A stretch of 64,000 bases of DNA from Macrostomum hystrix (lineage: Eukaryota; Platyhelminthes; Macrostomidae), in the NCBI GenBank assembly GCA_950097015.1, contig CATNEN010000003.1:3223001-3287000 (forward strand), given 5' to 3'. The position numbers and the translations under genes were made by a program. Positions within the stretch are counted from its first letter, which is position 1, and each line of letters opens with the position of its first letter. Below, piece by piece: positions 31,117-42,000 of the stretch. The notes under the pieces were generated by a model, which was not told the origin of the DNA, made no database searches, and saw only the letters and a program-made list of their open reading frames with translations.

Positions 31117-33947
31117 ATGGGTTCGACAAACTCTTTGCTAACTATCGGTCGAGGTAATCCACATAGCAACTACACAGCTGCTAAGCGTAGCGCCTCATCA
31201 GCTAACGCAGGTAAGCAACAAAAGAAACAGCAACAACAGCAATCTACACCAACGACTAACGGTTCAACTAGTCTAGCTAGATCGAAAAGTTGCAGCAATG
31301 CCAATTTCGGAAAGCAGCCACCCACCCAGAAGCAGCAGGAGGCGACAGAAGCAGCGAATGGTTCAACCAACGGCACCCAATGGCACAAAGTATCCAATGG
31401 CAACTACGCAGCAGAGCCTAAGCAGACTCCTGCTTCTTCTGCGACATCTTTGCAAAAGCAGACTATAGTGCAGCAGCAGCAGCCGCCGCCAATAGATGGC
31501 GGTTTAGTTGGCTTAAACAATCTAGGAAACACCTGCTATATGAATAGCATTCTGCAGTGTTTAAGTCACACTGAGCCTCTGTTACGTCATTTTGTATTAG
31601 ATAGGCGACAGACGACTGATAAGATTGGCGGCTCTAGCAATAGCGGTTTGGCTAAGGCCTACTGCAATCTGATGCAAAGAATGTGGTCTGCTTCTAGCAG
31701 CACCGGTGGCACCTCCAGTACAAGTCCTAGCGAACTGAAGCAATGCGTGGCGCAATACGCGCCTAGATTTCGCGGTTACAGTCAGCAGGATGCTCAGGAA
31801 TTCCTGCGCTACCTATTAGAAGGCCTGCACGAGGATTTGAATCTGGTTACCGTGCGACCGAAATTGGAACCGATTGACTACGAACGATTAGACTTATTGC
31901 CGTGAGTCTTTACCATAGAAGGTTTTAGGTTCGAATCCCAACTTACAGATATTAACTAATAAGTTTGACTGACAGCTTCGAATTAGGTGTTTGCTTAAGT
32001 GGGATGCATTGAATGACAGGTGGGAATTAGGGATTAGCTAAGGTGATGCACTGAAGGATAGGTGTGAATTAGGGATTAGCTAAGGGGATGCACTGAAGGA
32101 CAGGTGGGAATTAGGGATTAGCTGAGGGGATGCACTGAAGGACAGGTGTGAATTAGGGATTAGCTAAGGGGATGCACTGAAGGACAGGTGGGAATTAGGG
32201 ATTAGCTGAGGGGATGCACTGAAGGACAGGTGGGAATTAGGGATTAGCTGAGGGTATGCACTGAAGGACAGGTGGGAATTAGGGATTAGCTAAGGGGATG
32301 CACTGAAGGACAGGTGGGAATTAGTGATTAGCTGAGGGTAACAGGTGTTAACTACTTTGTGAATCCAAGGGTATTTATCCCATCCCTTATTAACACTCCT
32401 CCCAGAGACGACGACAAAGCCGAAGAATTGTGGCAGCGCTACCTTATACAGGAGAACAGCGCCGTTGTTGACGCCTTCGTAGGCCAACTAAAATCTACCC
32501 TGGAGTGTTGCCATTGTTCGCACAAATCCGTCACATTTGATCCTTTCTGGGATTTGGCTCTGCCCATACCAGGGGTGAGTTGAGGTTTTTTCTTTTCTTT
32601 TTACATTTTTTACTTTTAAAAACCATTGAAGTCTACTGTCAGTAGAGTAGTGCGAGTATATAGCTAGATTGCTTTGCGAAATTTAATTAACAGAAGACGC
32701 GCACCACACTGGAGGCCTGCCTTAGACTGTTCACCTCCCAGGAGGCTCTGGACGGCAACGAGCGGCCAACCTGCGATCGCTGCCGATGCCGCAGAAAATG
32801 CGTCAAGCGTTTCTACTTGTATCGCCTGCCAAGCATCCTAGTTATTCATCTGATGCGATTCTCCGGCGAGAGATTCAAGACTAAACTAAACACGCTAGTT
32901 GAATACCCGATGGAGCTGAATGTTGCCGAATTTCTTGACAAGAGTGAGTCCTACTGATTTGCTACCTTTTGGGCTGGTTGATTCGCTGTTATTTGACCTT
33001 TAGGCCCCATTCAGCATCTCCTTCAGGTCCCATTCTTCAGGCTTCTTTAGCCTCTCCTTCAGGCCACATTCAGCCCTTTCTTCAGGCCATAAACAGCCTT
33101 TCTTCTGGCCACTTCAGTCCTTTCTTATGGCCACATCAGCCCTTTCTTCAGGCCACATTCAGCCCTTTCTTCAGGCCAAATTCAGCCCTTTCTTCAGGCC
33201 ACATTCAGCCCTTTCTTCAGGCCACATTCAGCCCTACCTTCAGGCCACTTCAGTCCTTTCTTCAGGCCACATTAAGCCCTTTTTTGAGGCCACATTCAGC
33301 CCTTTCTTCAGGCCACATTCAGCCCTTTCTTCAGGCCACATTCAGCCCTACCTTCAGGCCACATTCAGCCCTACCTTCAGGCCCCATTAAGCCCTTTCTT
33401 CAGGCCACATTCAGCCCTTTCTTCAGGCCCCATTAAGCCCTTTCTTCAGGCCACATTCAGCCCTTTCTTCAGGCCACATTCAGCCCTTTCTTCAGGCCAC
33501 ATTCAGCCCTTTCTTCAGGCCACATTCAGCCCTACCTTCAGTTATTTTCCAGGCCATTGATTATACAGTCCCAAATTATTGTTCTCCTTTTTAAAAGAGT
33601 GCCGACTGCGCCAGACGCCGCAGTATCGACTGTACGCAGTCAGCGAGCATTCGGGCACACCGTACGGCGGTCACTACACGGCCGCCGTTCGTCACGCCGG
33701 CAGCGGCCAGTGGCTAAGATACAATGACACCAAGGTTTTAGAGGCTTCTATGCCGTCCATTGTCAGCACTGAGGGCTACGTATTGTTCTATTCGCGTGTG
33801 GATTCGTCAAGTGCTGCTGCTGATGCTGCTGCCGCTGATGCTTCATCTACTCAAGAGAGTGATAGCGATGCCGATGAAGATAAGCCCAATGTGAAAGAAG
33901 ATGATGATTTGGCGACACCAGCGGCTAACAGTAAAGCGGCATTGTGA
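31117..33947 (+). CDS. Ubiquitin-specific protease, USP2/USP8/USP21 type (4 exons)
   Basis: Exons 31117-31901, 32406-32574, 32694-32943 and 33598-33947 join in phase to 517 aa. The enzyme removes ubiquitin from proteins. The Cys box GLVGLNNLGNTCYMNSILQC puts the catalytic cysteine at residue 140. GYSQQDAQEFLRYLLEGLHE is the conserved QQD box. Two zinc-binding pairs (LECCHC and PTCDRC) and LVIHLMRFS follow. The His box is TPYGGHYTAAVRHAGSGQWL, then RYNDTKV. This set is typical of the USP2/8/21 subgroup. The N-terminal 125 residues are Gln/Ser/Asn-rich and disordered. The C-terminal 40 residues are acidic and low in complexity. The protein starts MGSTNS, a myristoylation-like start. ATTAAA at 33982 is a likely poly(A) signal. 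Introns 1 and 3 each hold a minisatellite. Confidence 0.92.
31995..32345. repeat. 42-bp minisatellite in USP intron 1
   Basis: About eight copies of a 42-bp unit (GAATTAGGGATTAGCTAAGG, GGATGCACTGAAGGACAGGT, GG). AA/GA variants in AGCTAAGG/AGCTGAGG alternate irregularly. Confidence 0.93.
33000..33545. repeat. 23-bp minisatellite in USP intron 3
   Basis: About 23 copies of TTCAGGCCACATTCAGCCCT plus TTC. Variants include CCCCATTAAG, CCACTTCAG and CTACC. It ends 50 bp before the last exon acceptor. Confidence 0.95.
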
Positions 33948-34419
33948 GCCTGACTATTGTCCTACCTCGTATTGAAATAACATTAAAAAAATCACTTTTC
34001 TTGACATTTTTGTTTTAATCGCCGACTAAAAAGTTTTCATTTTTTAATTTGTAAAATTTTAAATGCGGCGCCATTTTGTAACTTTGTTAATCCCGAGTTT
34101 GTTAGTAAAATTAGTAAATTTAAAACTAAATTAACAGTTGTTTTTTTGTTTGCATGCAGCATATTTTGTTTATATTTTTATGGATATAAGCTTTGTTGTT
34201 CTACTAATTTGATGTCTAGCTGACACCTATAGATATATATATATATCAGTTACTGCTTCTGACGCTTAAAATCATACATCTATCTTAACTCTCTTCTCAT
34301 ATTTTCATTTTATCGCCTTCACTTTCTCATCCAGTTGTTTACTATATAATTATTCCCTATTCTCTCCCCCGTCTTATCTCTACCCTATCTCTCTCGTCTC
34401 CACTCGTCTTATCTCCTCT

Positions 34420-35290
34420 TATGTCTCAGCTCTCCTCTGTCTCATGTCTCCCCCGTCTGATCTCTCCCGTGTCTCATCTCTCCCGTGTCTCATCTCTCCC
34501 GTGTCTCATCTCTCCTGTCTCATCTCTCCTGTCTTATCTCTTCTGTGTCTTATCTTTTCTGTGTCTCATCTCTCCCGTGTCTTATATCTCCCATGTCTCA
34601 TCTCTCCTGTCTTATCTCTCCCGTGTCTTATATCTCTCATGTCTCATCTCTCCCGTGTCTTATCTCTCCCGTGTCTTATATCTCCCATGTCTCATCTCTC
34701 CTGTCTCATCTCTCCCGTGTCTCATCTCTCCCATGTCTCATCTCTCCCGTGTCTTGTATCTCCCATGTCTCATCTCTCCCATGTCTCATCTCTCCCATGT
34801 CTCATCTCTCCTGTCTCATCTCTCCTGTGTTTCATCTCTCCCGTGTCTCATCTCTCCTGTCTTATCTCTCCCGTGTCTTATATCTCTCATGTCTCATCTC
34901 TCCCGTGTCTTATCTCTCCCGTGTCTTATATCTCCCATGTCTCATCTCTCCTGTCTCATCTCTCCCGTGTCTTGTATCTCCCATGTCTCATCTCTCCCAT
35001 GTCTCATCTCTCCCGTGTCTTGTATCTCCCATGTCTCATCTCTCCCATGTCTCATCTCTCCCATGTCTCATCTCTCCCGTGTCTTGTATCTCCCATGTCT
35101 CATCTCTCTCCTGTCTCATCTCTCCCGTGTCTTGTATCTCCCATGTCTCATCTCTCCCGTGTCTCATCTCTCCCATGACTCATCTCTCCCGTGTCTTGTA
35201 TCTCCCATGTCTCATCTCTCCCGTGTCTCATCTCTCCCGTGTCTCATCTCTCCCATGTCTCATCTCTCCCGTGTCTCATCTCTCTCCCCT
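34420..35290. repeat. 16-bp satellite (TCTCATCTCTCCCGTG), locus 1
   Basis: About 54 copies of the 16-mer with C-to-T and CATGT/CGTGT variants. All three plus-strand frames stay open, giving SHLSRVSSLPCLIS-type translations that are not proteins. No terminal inverted repeats flank this copy. The left edge grades into CT-rich DNA from about 34340. Confidence 0.95.
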
Positions 35291-36050
35291 AGACATAATT
35301 AGACAATCTTATATAGTTGACCAGTTCTATAGGAAGAAATATTCACGATGATGTGAGAAGAACTTATTATATTTATTTAATCTAGGCAAAGGCAATTGCT
35401 ATTTTCTGTTTAAAGTTTTGCTTCTATCTGCAGCTATCCTTGCCTAATCCAAGAAAATATTTGTTGGCTTGCTTCTGCTATCTTTTGCCGATGATTTTGG
35501 TGTGTTTTTACCTGCAATAATAAATAAATTTGTTTATTTAATTGTTAATGTTTTTGTATTTGTTTATCTCGTTATTTTGTTAGAGTTTTGTCAAAGAAAT
35601 GATAGGTCGAATTGGTTTTTTAATTTTACATAAAATATATATTTGTGCTTATTTTAATGACCTCTACGTGTACATATTCATGTAGAATAAAAATGTTTTG
35701 TAGCACGCAAAATGCAATCTGCTTTGTTCTGAATTTTGAATTTTCTGGTTTTAACATCATGAACTCGATCTAGCTCGTATTTACCATTTACATGAATTTA
35801 TATAGTTCTGCTGTATTCCTTCTTATTTGCCTACTCTACTACTTATAAGAACTGCCAGTAGTACCATCAGCCCGATATTGCAGATAGAAATCATTTTTTA
35901 AACTAAACCCTTCTCCCCTACACTTTGAAAAGCTGAAAGTATATTACATTTTAAATATATATGAGACTTTAAATATTTATTGAACTCTAAATTTGCCCTC
36001 AACTGAAATTCTTACTGCGTCTTGATTTGAGTGCAATTAAAGAGTTTTTT
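35291..36050. other. AT-rich intergenic DNA
   Basis: Between two satellites. No coding frame or element seen. Confidence 0.4.
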
Positions 36051-36054
36051 GTCT

Positions 36055-37185
36055 TCTGCCACCCACTGATTCTTCAGGTGTCTTCTGTCACTCACCCACT
36101 GATTCTTCAGGTGTCTTCTGTCACTCACCCACTGATTCTTCAGTTGTCTTCTGTCACTCACCCACTGATTCTTCAGGTGTCTTCTGTCACTCACCCACTG
36201 ATTCTTCAGGTGTCTTCTGTCACTCACCCACTGATTCTTCAGGTGTCTTCTGTCACTCACCCACTGATTCTTCAGGTGTCTTCTGTCACTCACCCACTGA
36301 TTCTTCAGTTGTCTTCTGTCACTCACCCACTGATTCTTCAGGTGTCTTCTGTCACTCACCCACTGATTCTTCAGGTGTCTTCTGTCACTCACCCACTGAT
36401 TCTTCAGGTGTCTTCTGTCACTCACCCACTGATTCTTCAGGTGTCTTCTGTCACTCACCCACTGATTCTTCAGTTGTCTTCTGTCACCCACCGATTCTTC
36501 AGGTGTCTTCTGTCACTCACCCACTGATTCTTCAGGTGTCTTCTGTCACCCACTGATTCTTCAGGTGTCTTCTGTCACCCACCCACTGATTCTTCAGGTG
36601 TCTTCTGTCACTCACCCACTGATTCTTCAGGTGTCTTCTGTCACCCACTGATTCTTCAGGTGTCTTCTGTCACCCACCCACTGATTCTTCAGTTGTCTTC
36701 TGTCACCCACCCACTGATTCTTCAGGTGTCTTCTGTCACCCACCCACTGATTCTTCAGGTGTCTTCTGTCACCCACCCACTGATTCTTCAGTTGTCTTCT
36801 GTCACCCACCGATTCTTCAGGTGTCTTCTGTCACTCACCCACTGATTCTTCAGGTGTCTTCTGTCACCCACCCACTGATTCTTCAGGTGTCTTCTGTCAC
36901 CCACCCACTGATTCTTCAGGTGTCTTCTGTCACCCACCCACTGATTCTTCAGGTGTCTTCTGTCACCCACCCACTGATTCTTCAGGTGTCTTCTGCCACC
37001 CACTGATTCTTCAGGTGTCTTCTGCCACCCACCCACTGATTCTTCAGGTGTCTTCTGTCACTCACCCACTGATTCTTCAGGTGTCTTCTGCCACCCACCC
37101 ACTGATTCTTCAGGTATCTTCCGTCACCCACCCACTGATTCTTCAGGTATCTTCTGTCACCCACCCACTGATTCTTCAGGTGTCA
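36055..37185. repeat. 33-bp satellite with 29-bp variants
   Basis: About 36 copies of CACTCACCCACTGATTCTTC plus AGGTGTCTTCTGT. The left part has CACTCACCCAC, the right part CACCCACCCAC, and a few copies lack four bases. The gradual change along the array suggests local amplification. Confidence 0.96.
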
Positions 37186-38056
37186 TTTACAGCTCGTTTA
37201 GCTCATTCTCATGTAGTTTGTAGACAAATAAGTAGACGAAAATATGTTCTTGTAAACAAAATAGTTAGATTTGACAGAAGATATCAAGCATGCCATCAGA
37301 TGAAATGTGTATTTTAGATATTTAGAAATTATAAACTCCAATGCGATACTTCCGGCACTTCCCACGACAAAATCACAGACACACACAACAATACAAATGA
37401 GTTCATTATTTTTTGCGAACAAATATTAAACCATTCTGACGACGAGGAAAGCTAAATGCGTGGATAAAAAAAGATCAATTTTTTGTTTGATTTGTTATAA
37501 AATTAGTAAGTTATTCTGCCCTGCTCATGATAAGTAGTATGTAAAGAATTCAAAGGATGTGTGAAACAATTTAAGAAAATTATGTCGTACACGTATTGCT
37601 AACAAATGTCAGATTTTAAAGAAATGCTTCAACAATTTTTTGTTTTACTTTCAGTCGGAACAAAGCGAGTTAATCATTTTATTTTTTTTGTTTGAAGTTA
37701 ATAAACTGCAGTACATATAGAAAAATACAATTTATTTACATACACTGCTTTCACGAACAAAGAAGCAATCAGTTTTCAATTTTCAAGTACTCAAAACATG
37801 ATCAATAATACAAAATGTACTTTTAATAGATGTACTAACAGGCAAATAAATTATAAAAACGTTCTAAGAATTGCATTTTAATCTAATTTCAATTAGATTT
37901 TAACAAAATAGTTTTATTTTAGGAAAGGAATGCGAAAAAAATTTCTCTACGTGGTAAATTCTCCATGGTATAACTAGTTGTCTTGGCGCAATGCCTTTCT
38001 CAATCTGAAAGGTACATTCTGTGCACTTTTAATCCAGCGAATATCCTTATAACCTT
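37186..38056. other. AT-rich intergenic DNA
   Basis: No coding frame or repeat seen between the 33-bp satellite and the SINE at 38060. Confidence 0.4.
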
Positions 38057-38059
38057 GTG

Positions 38060-38360
38060 GTTGTAGTCTTGTGGTTAGAGCGTCTGACTCACGACTTAAA
38101 GGTCGGGGGTTCGATTCCCGACTCCATTGGAAAAATTTGTGTCCTTTAGCAAGACACTTCACTCAGCAATGCTTCAGTTCACCCAGCTGTTAAATGGGTA
38201 CCAGCATCAACTGGGGTAATTGAGGGTGGGTGTGGCGTCCCCCCAGTCCATGGACTGAACAGCTGTACGCAGCCTTCAGATGCGCCGCGCAATAGCTGCG
38301 GCTCTGCTGTCGGCTGCACATCTGCAGCCCAACTGGGCTAGCTGTAATTTCTATTATTCT
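38060..38360 (+). mobile_element. SINE family A, full-length copy
   Basis: TTGTAGTCTTGTGGTTAGAG (A box), GGTTCGATTCCCGACTCC (B box), ACCCAGCTGTTAAATGGGTA, CAGTCCATGGACTGAACAGC, TGCTGTCGGCTGCACATCTG. It ends near CTATTATTCT. It lies just past the Kv gene's stop codon, possibly within its 3' UTR. Confidence 0.9.
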
Positions 38361-38430
38361 ATGGCATTGTGTGCATTACTGCTTAGAAACCAGAAAACCG
38401 GATGAAGAATACCGGGCCAGCTCAGCTTCC

Positions 38431-39077
38431 CTAGACAAACTGCTCCTGCTCCAAATCGGAGTCCCGTTCATCGTCTGACAGGTTCTCATCCGTCCGATCG
38501 ATAATTGGTAGCTGAGCTTCATCGTCATCGTCCCGGCTGCAGTCGGCCTGCAAAACAATGCGCGACATGCCGGCGTCTATTGACATCTTTTTACCGGCGA
38601 GGGTCCCGACGCTACCCAGCAGACTGCCTAGACTGCTGCGGTTGTTAACTCCGCTGGGACCCGTCACCGTCACGATTGGCGGCGGTGGCGGCGGCGGTGG
38701 CTGCGGCTGCGGCTCCAATAGGGCCGTTGTAACCGTAGTTGTTCCAGCGGTGGCGGCGGTGGCAGCCAGTGTCGGCGTCGGGGACGGCGACGGTCCAGCG
38801 GCTCGGCTCCCGCCACTAGCTCCTCGGTTCTTTTTAATTAGACCGTTGAGTATTTTATCGTCGGTGGCCGCCTTGTTGTCGTAGCTGCGCTGTTGAATGT
38901 AGCGCTTGTTGCCTCCCTGGCCGTAGCGACCACCGCCTTGGCTAGCCAAGCTGCTGTTCAAATCCTTGGTCATGATCTTCAGATATTTGTTCTCCTTCAT
39001 TTGGTTCTGCATGTACTTGTAGTAGGTGTTGAAATTGTTGCCAATGATGGGTATGGCTAGGCCGGTGACGATGCAGC
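38431..39077 (-). CDS. Kv channel exon 3: end of S6 and cytosolic tail
   Basis: The acceptor is ATCCGCAG|GC and the codon split is G|GC. After S6 the tail reads YKYMQNQMKENKYLKIMTKD, a Gly/Gln-rich piece, then low-complexity PSPSPTPT and an eight-proline run. It ends in an acidic DDDDEA ... LSDDERDSDLEQEQFV. The stop TAG is at 38431-38433. No PDZ-binding end is obvious. Confidence 0.9.
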
Positions 39078-42000
39078 CTGCGGATGGGTTTTTGGTGCGT
39101 TTTTCTGCGTTTTTACTTTTAAATTAAGGATGTGACCATTGTACTTTTAAGTCCAATTCGTGTACTAATTACCGACAAGTGTACTATAAATAACCTATTT
39201 TCAAAAAGTACTAATAGCAGGTGCACAAATGGTTAACTCAAATAACATCTACAATTTAAGCGGACAAGTTTCACAAAGACCAAATAAGAGACATTTTATT
39301 TCTTTTTTTTACAAATTTAAATTCTTTATCATCTTTAGGGCTTTTTTAGTTGTAAACAATACAGCCAACAGTGCATAACCCCACCTTTTAGTGCCAACCC
39401 CCTTTCGCAACACCAACCTCACTCCTCAGAGCCAACCTCACTCCCCAGAGCCAACCTCACTTCACTGTGCCAACTAATGTGCTGCGCTAACCCCCCGCCG
39501 AAACACCAACCTCACTCTTAGGAGCAAACCTCACTCCTCGGAGCCAACCTCACTCTTTGGAGCCAATCTCACTCCTCGGAGCCAACCTCACTCCACTGTG
39601 CCAACCAATTTGCTGCGCTAACCCCCGACGAAACACCAACCTCACTCTTAGGAGCAAACCTCACTCCACTGTGCCAAACTCATTTTGCTGCGCTAACCCC
39701 CGCCGAAACACCAACCTCACTCCTCGGAGCCAACCTCACTCCTCGGAGCCAACCTCAATCCTCGGAGCTAACCTCACTCCACTGTGCCAAATTAAATTTG
39801 TAGCGCCCCACTCCGAACAACAACCTCACTCCACTGTACCAACCCCAATTCAAAGTGCCAACCCCCTATGCAACACCTATCTCACTCTCGAAGCCAACAT
39901 CAATTATGAACAAAATGTACAAAAAACAATCGCCAATCCCTACTGCCAAATCAGTAGTACAATTTCCAAACTTGCAACTAAGAAACGATGTCTACCAAAT
40001 AATCGATCGCGCCCTAAAAAAACTATAATTAACCAGTTGGGGATCAGCATGGCGAGCAGTTTCACTTCTATCCGGTAGGCAAAGACCTACAAAGTTGTGT
40101 AATCAATCCGCAACGAAGGCAAGAGTTGCCAATCCGAAAAATATTTTTGCCGATAAGAAGCTCTAATGAAATCCCCCCAAGCCTGGATACGGGATGAGGA
40201 AGGGGAGTTCCGTAAAAGCTTTTCTTGACGCCCCATAGGATTTTTTATCGCTTATCGACTATATAGGGAAAGCTGATGGGAGACCCATCCCTGTCGCTAC
40301 AGGCTCGGTTGCCAGCCAGTGCTAAGAGGGAATGAAACGGGATCCGTTGAGCTTGACTAATAAAAAACTTGCCTTACTCGCCTTAAAAACAACGACGAGT
40401 CATAAACCATTTGGCCTTGTGCGGGCATGGAATTTTGTGTCGTGTAATTGTTATAAAATTTTCTCTTCCAGATGTTTGTCTTTAACCTCTGCTTGCACGT
40501 TTATTTTATTTTCACATTACGAGCACACTACTAGCTAGTTCAGTTGCAAATGTGAAAAATTTTTGCACAGGCAACAAAATCATAAACCCCTCTCGCCAGT
40601 ACTAACCCAATTTGTAGCGCCAACGACACTCTGCTACACCAATTTCACTCCACAACACAAAACTCACTTCTCAACACCAACCTCACTCCCCAACACCAAC
40701 CTCACTCCGCAGCGTCAACCTTACTCCGCAACACCAACCTCACTCCGCAGCGCCAAATTCACTCCGCAACACCAACCTCACTCCGCAACACCAACCTCAC
40801 TCCCCAACACCAACCTCACTCCCCAACACCAACCTCACTCCGCAGCGTCAACCTTACTCCGCAACACCAACCTCACTCCCCAACACCAACCTCACTCCGC
40901 AGCGTCAACCTTACTCCGCAACACCAAACTCACTCCGCAGCGCCAAATTCACTCCGCAACACCAACCTCACTCCGCAACACCAACCTCACTCCGCAACGC
41001 CAACCTCACTTAAAAGTTTAAGGCATCATTTGAAAAAAAAATAATATGCAAATAAAAAGTTAACATTAAAGATGATGAGACACTGATCTTTTACAAGTAA
41101 TTAACTGATACAAGAACAAATATTGACCACTGTCTGATAACTTTTTGGCAAACTACGAGCAGCTAGTCCTCTCATGTGTCAACCAATGCCAAAGCTAATT
41201 AATCTGCCTCAGGCGATAGACATCCGACATAGCAAAGTCGGTAGTGTAGAAAAATAATGATTTCCAGTCGCTTTGATTTCACTCTTCAGTGTCACTTAAG
41301 CACCAATGAACAAAATAACTTTAGACACAGGGCGTAATTTAGAATGTCAATGAATTGTAAATGGCGCAAATCAGAAAATGTGAAAAGAACATTGCTCGAC
41401 TAATAAGTACAATTACCCAAAAAATAACGATATTTCCGAATAAGAGCTTAAGTTAGGGTAGCATACAAACGGGTAGACATTAGGAGAGTGAACAAGAAAA
41501 TATTTATAAGAGTGAGAATGGGTAGAAGGATGGTTAGAAAGGGTAGAATTGGGTGGGTGAGAAAGGGTAGAATCGGGAGGGTGAGAAAGGGTAGAATCGG
41601 GAGAGGCGAGAAAAGGGTAGAATCGGGAGGGTGAGAAAAGGGAAGAATCGGGAGGGTGAGAAAAGGGTAGAATCAGGAGAGTGAGAAAGGGTACAATCGG
41701 GAGGGTGAGAAAAGGGTAGAATCGGGAGAGTGAGAAAAGTGTAGAGTCACGAGGGTGAGAAAGGGTAGAATCGGGAGGGTGAGAAAGGGTAGAATCGGGA
41801 GAGTGAGAAAAGTGTATAATCGGGAGGGTGAGAAAAGGGTAGAATCGGGAGAGTGAGAAAGGGTAGAATCGGGAGAGTGAGAAAGGGTACAATCGGGAGG
41901 GTGAGAAAAGGGTAGAATCGGGAGGGTGAGAAAAGTGTATAATCGGGAGGGTGAGAAAAGGGTAGAATCGGGAGGGTGAGAAAAGGGTAGAATCAGAGGG

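Noticed and set aside
34421-35351. Three long overlapping frames of SHLSRVSSLPCLIS repeats (also at 51829-52907 and 59303-59830)
   Set aside because: They are translations of the 16-bp satellite. A 16-bp unit read in all three frames gives the same pattern, so openness carries no information.
36012-37164. Frames of RRHLKNQWV or SVTHPLILQ repeats on both strands
   Set aside because: Read-through of the 33-bp satellite.
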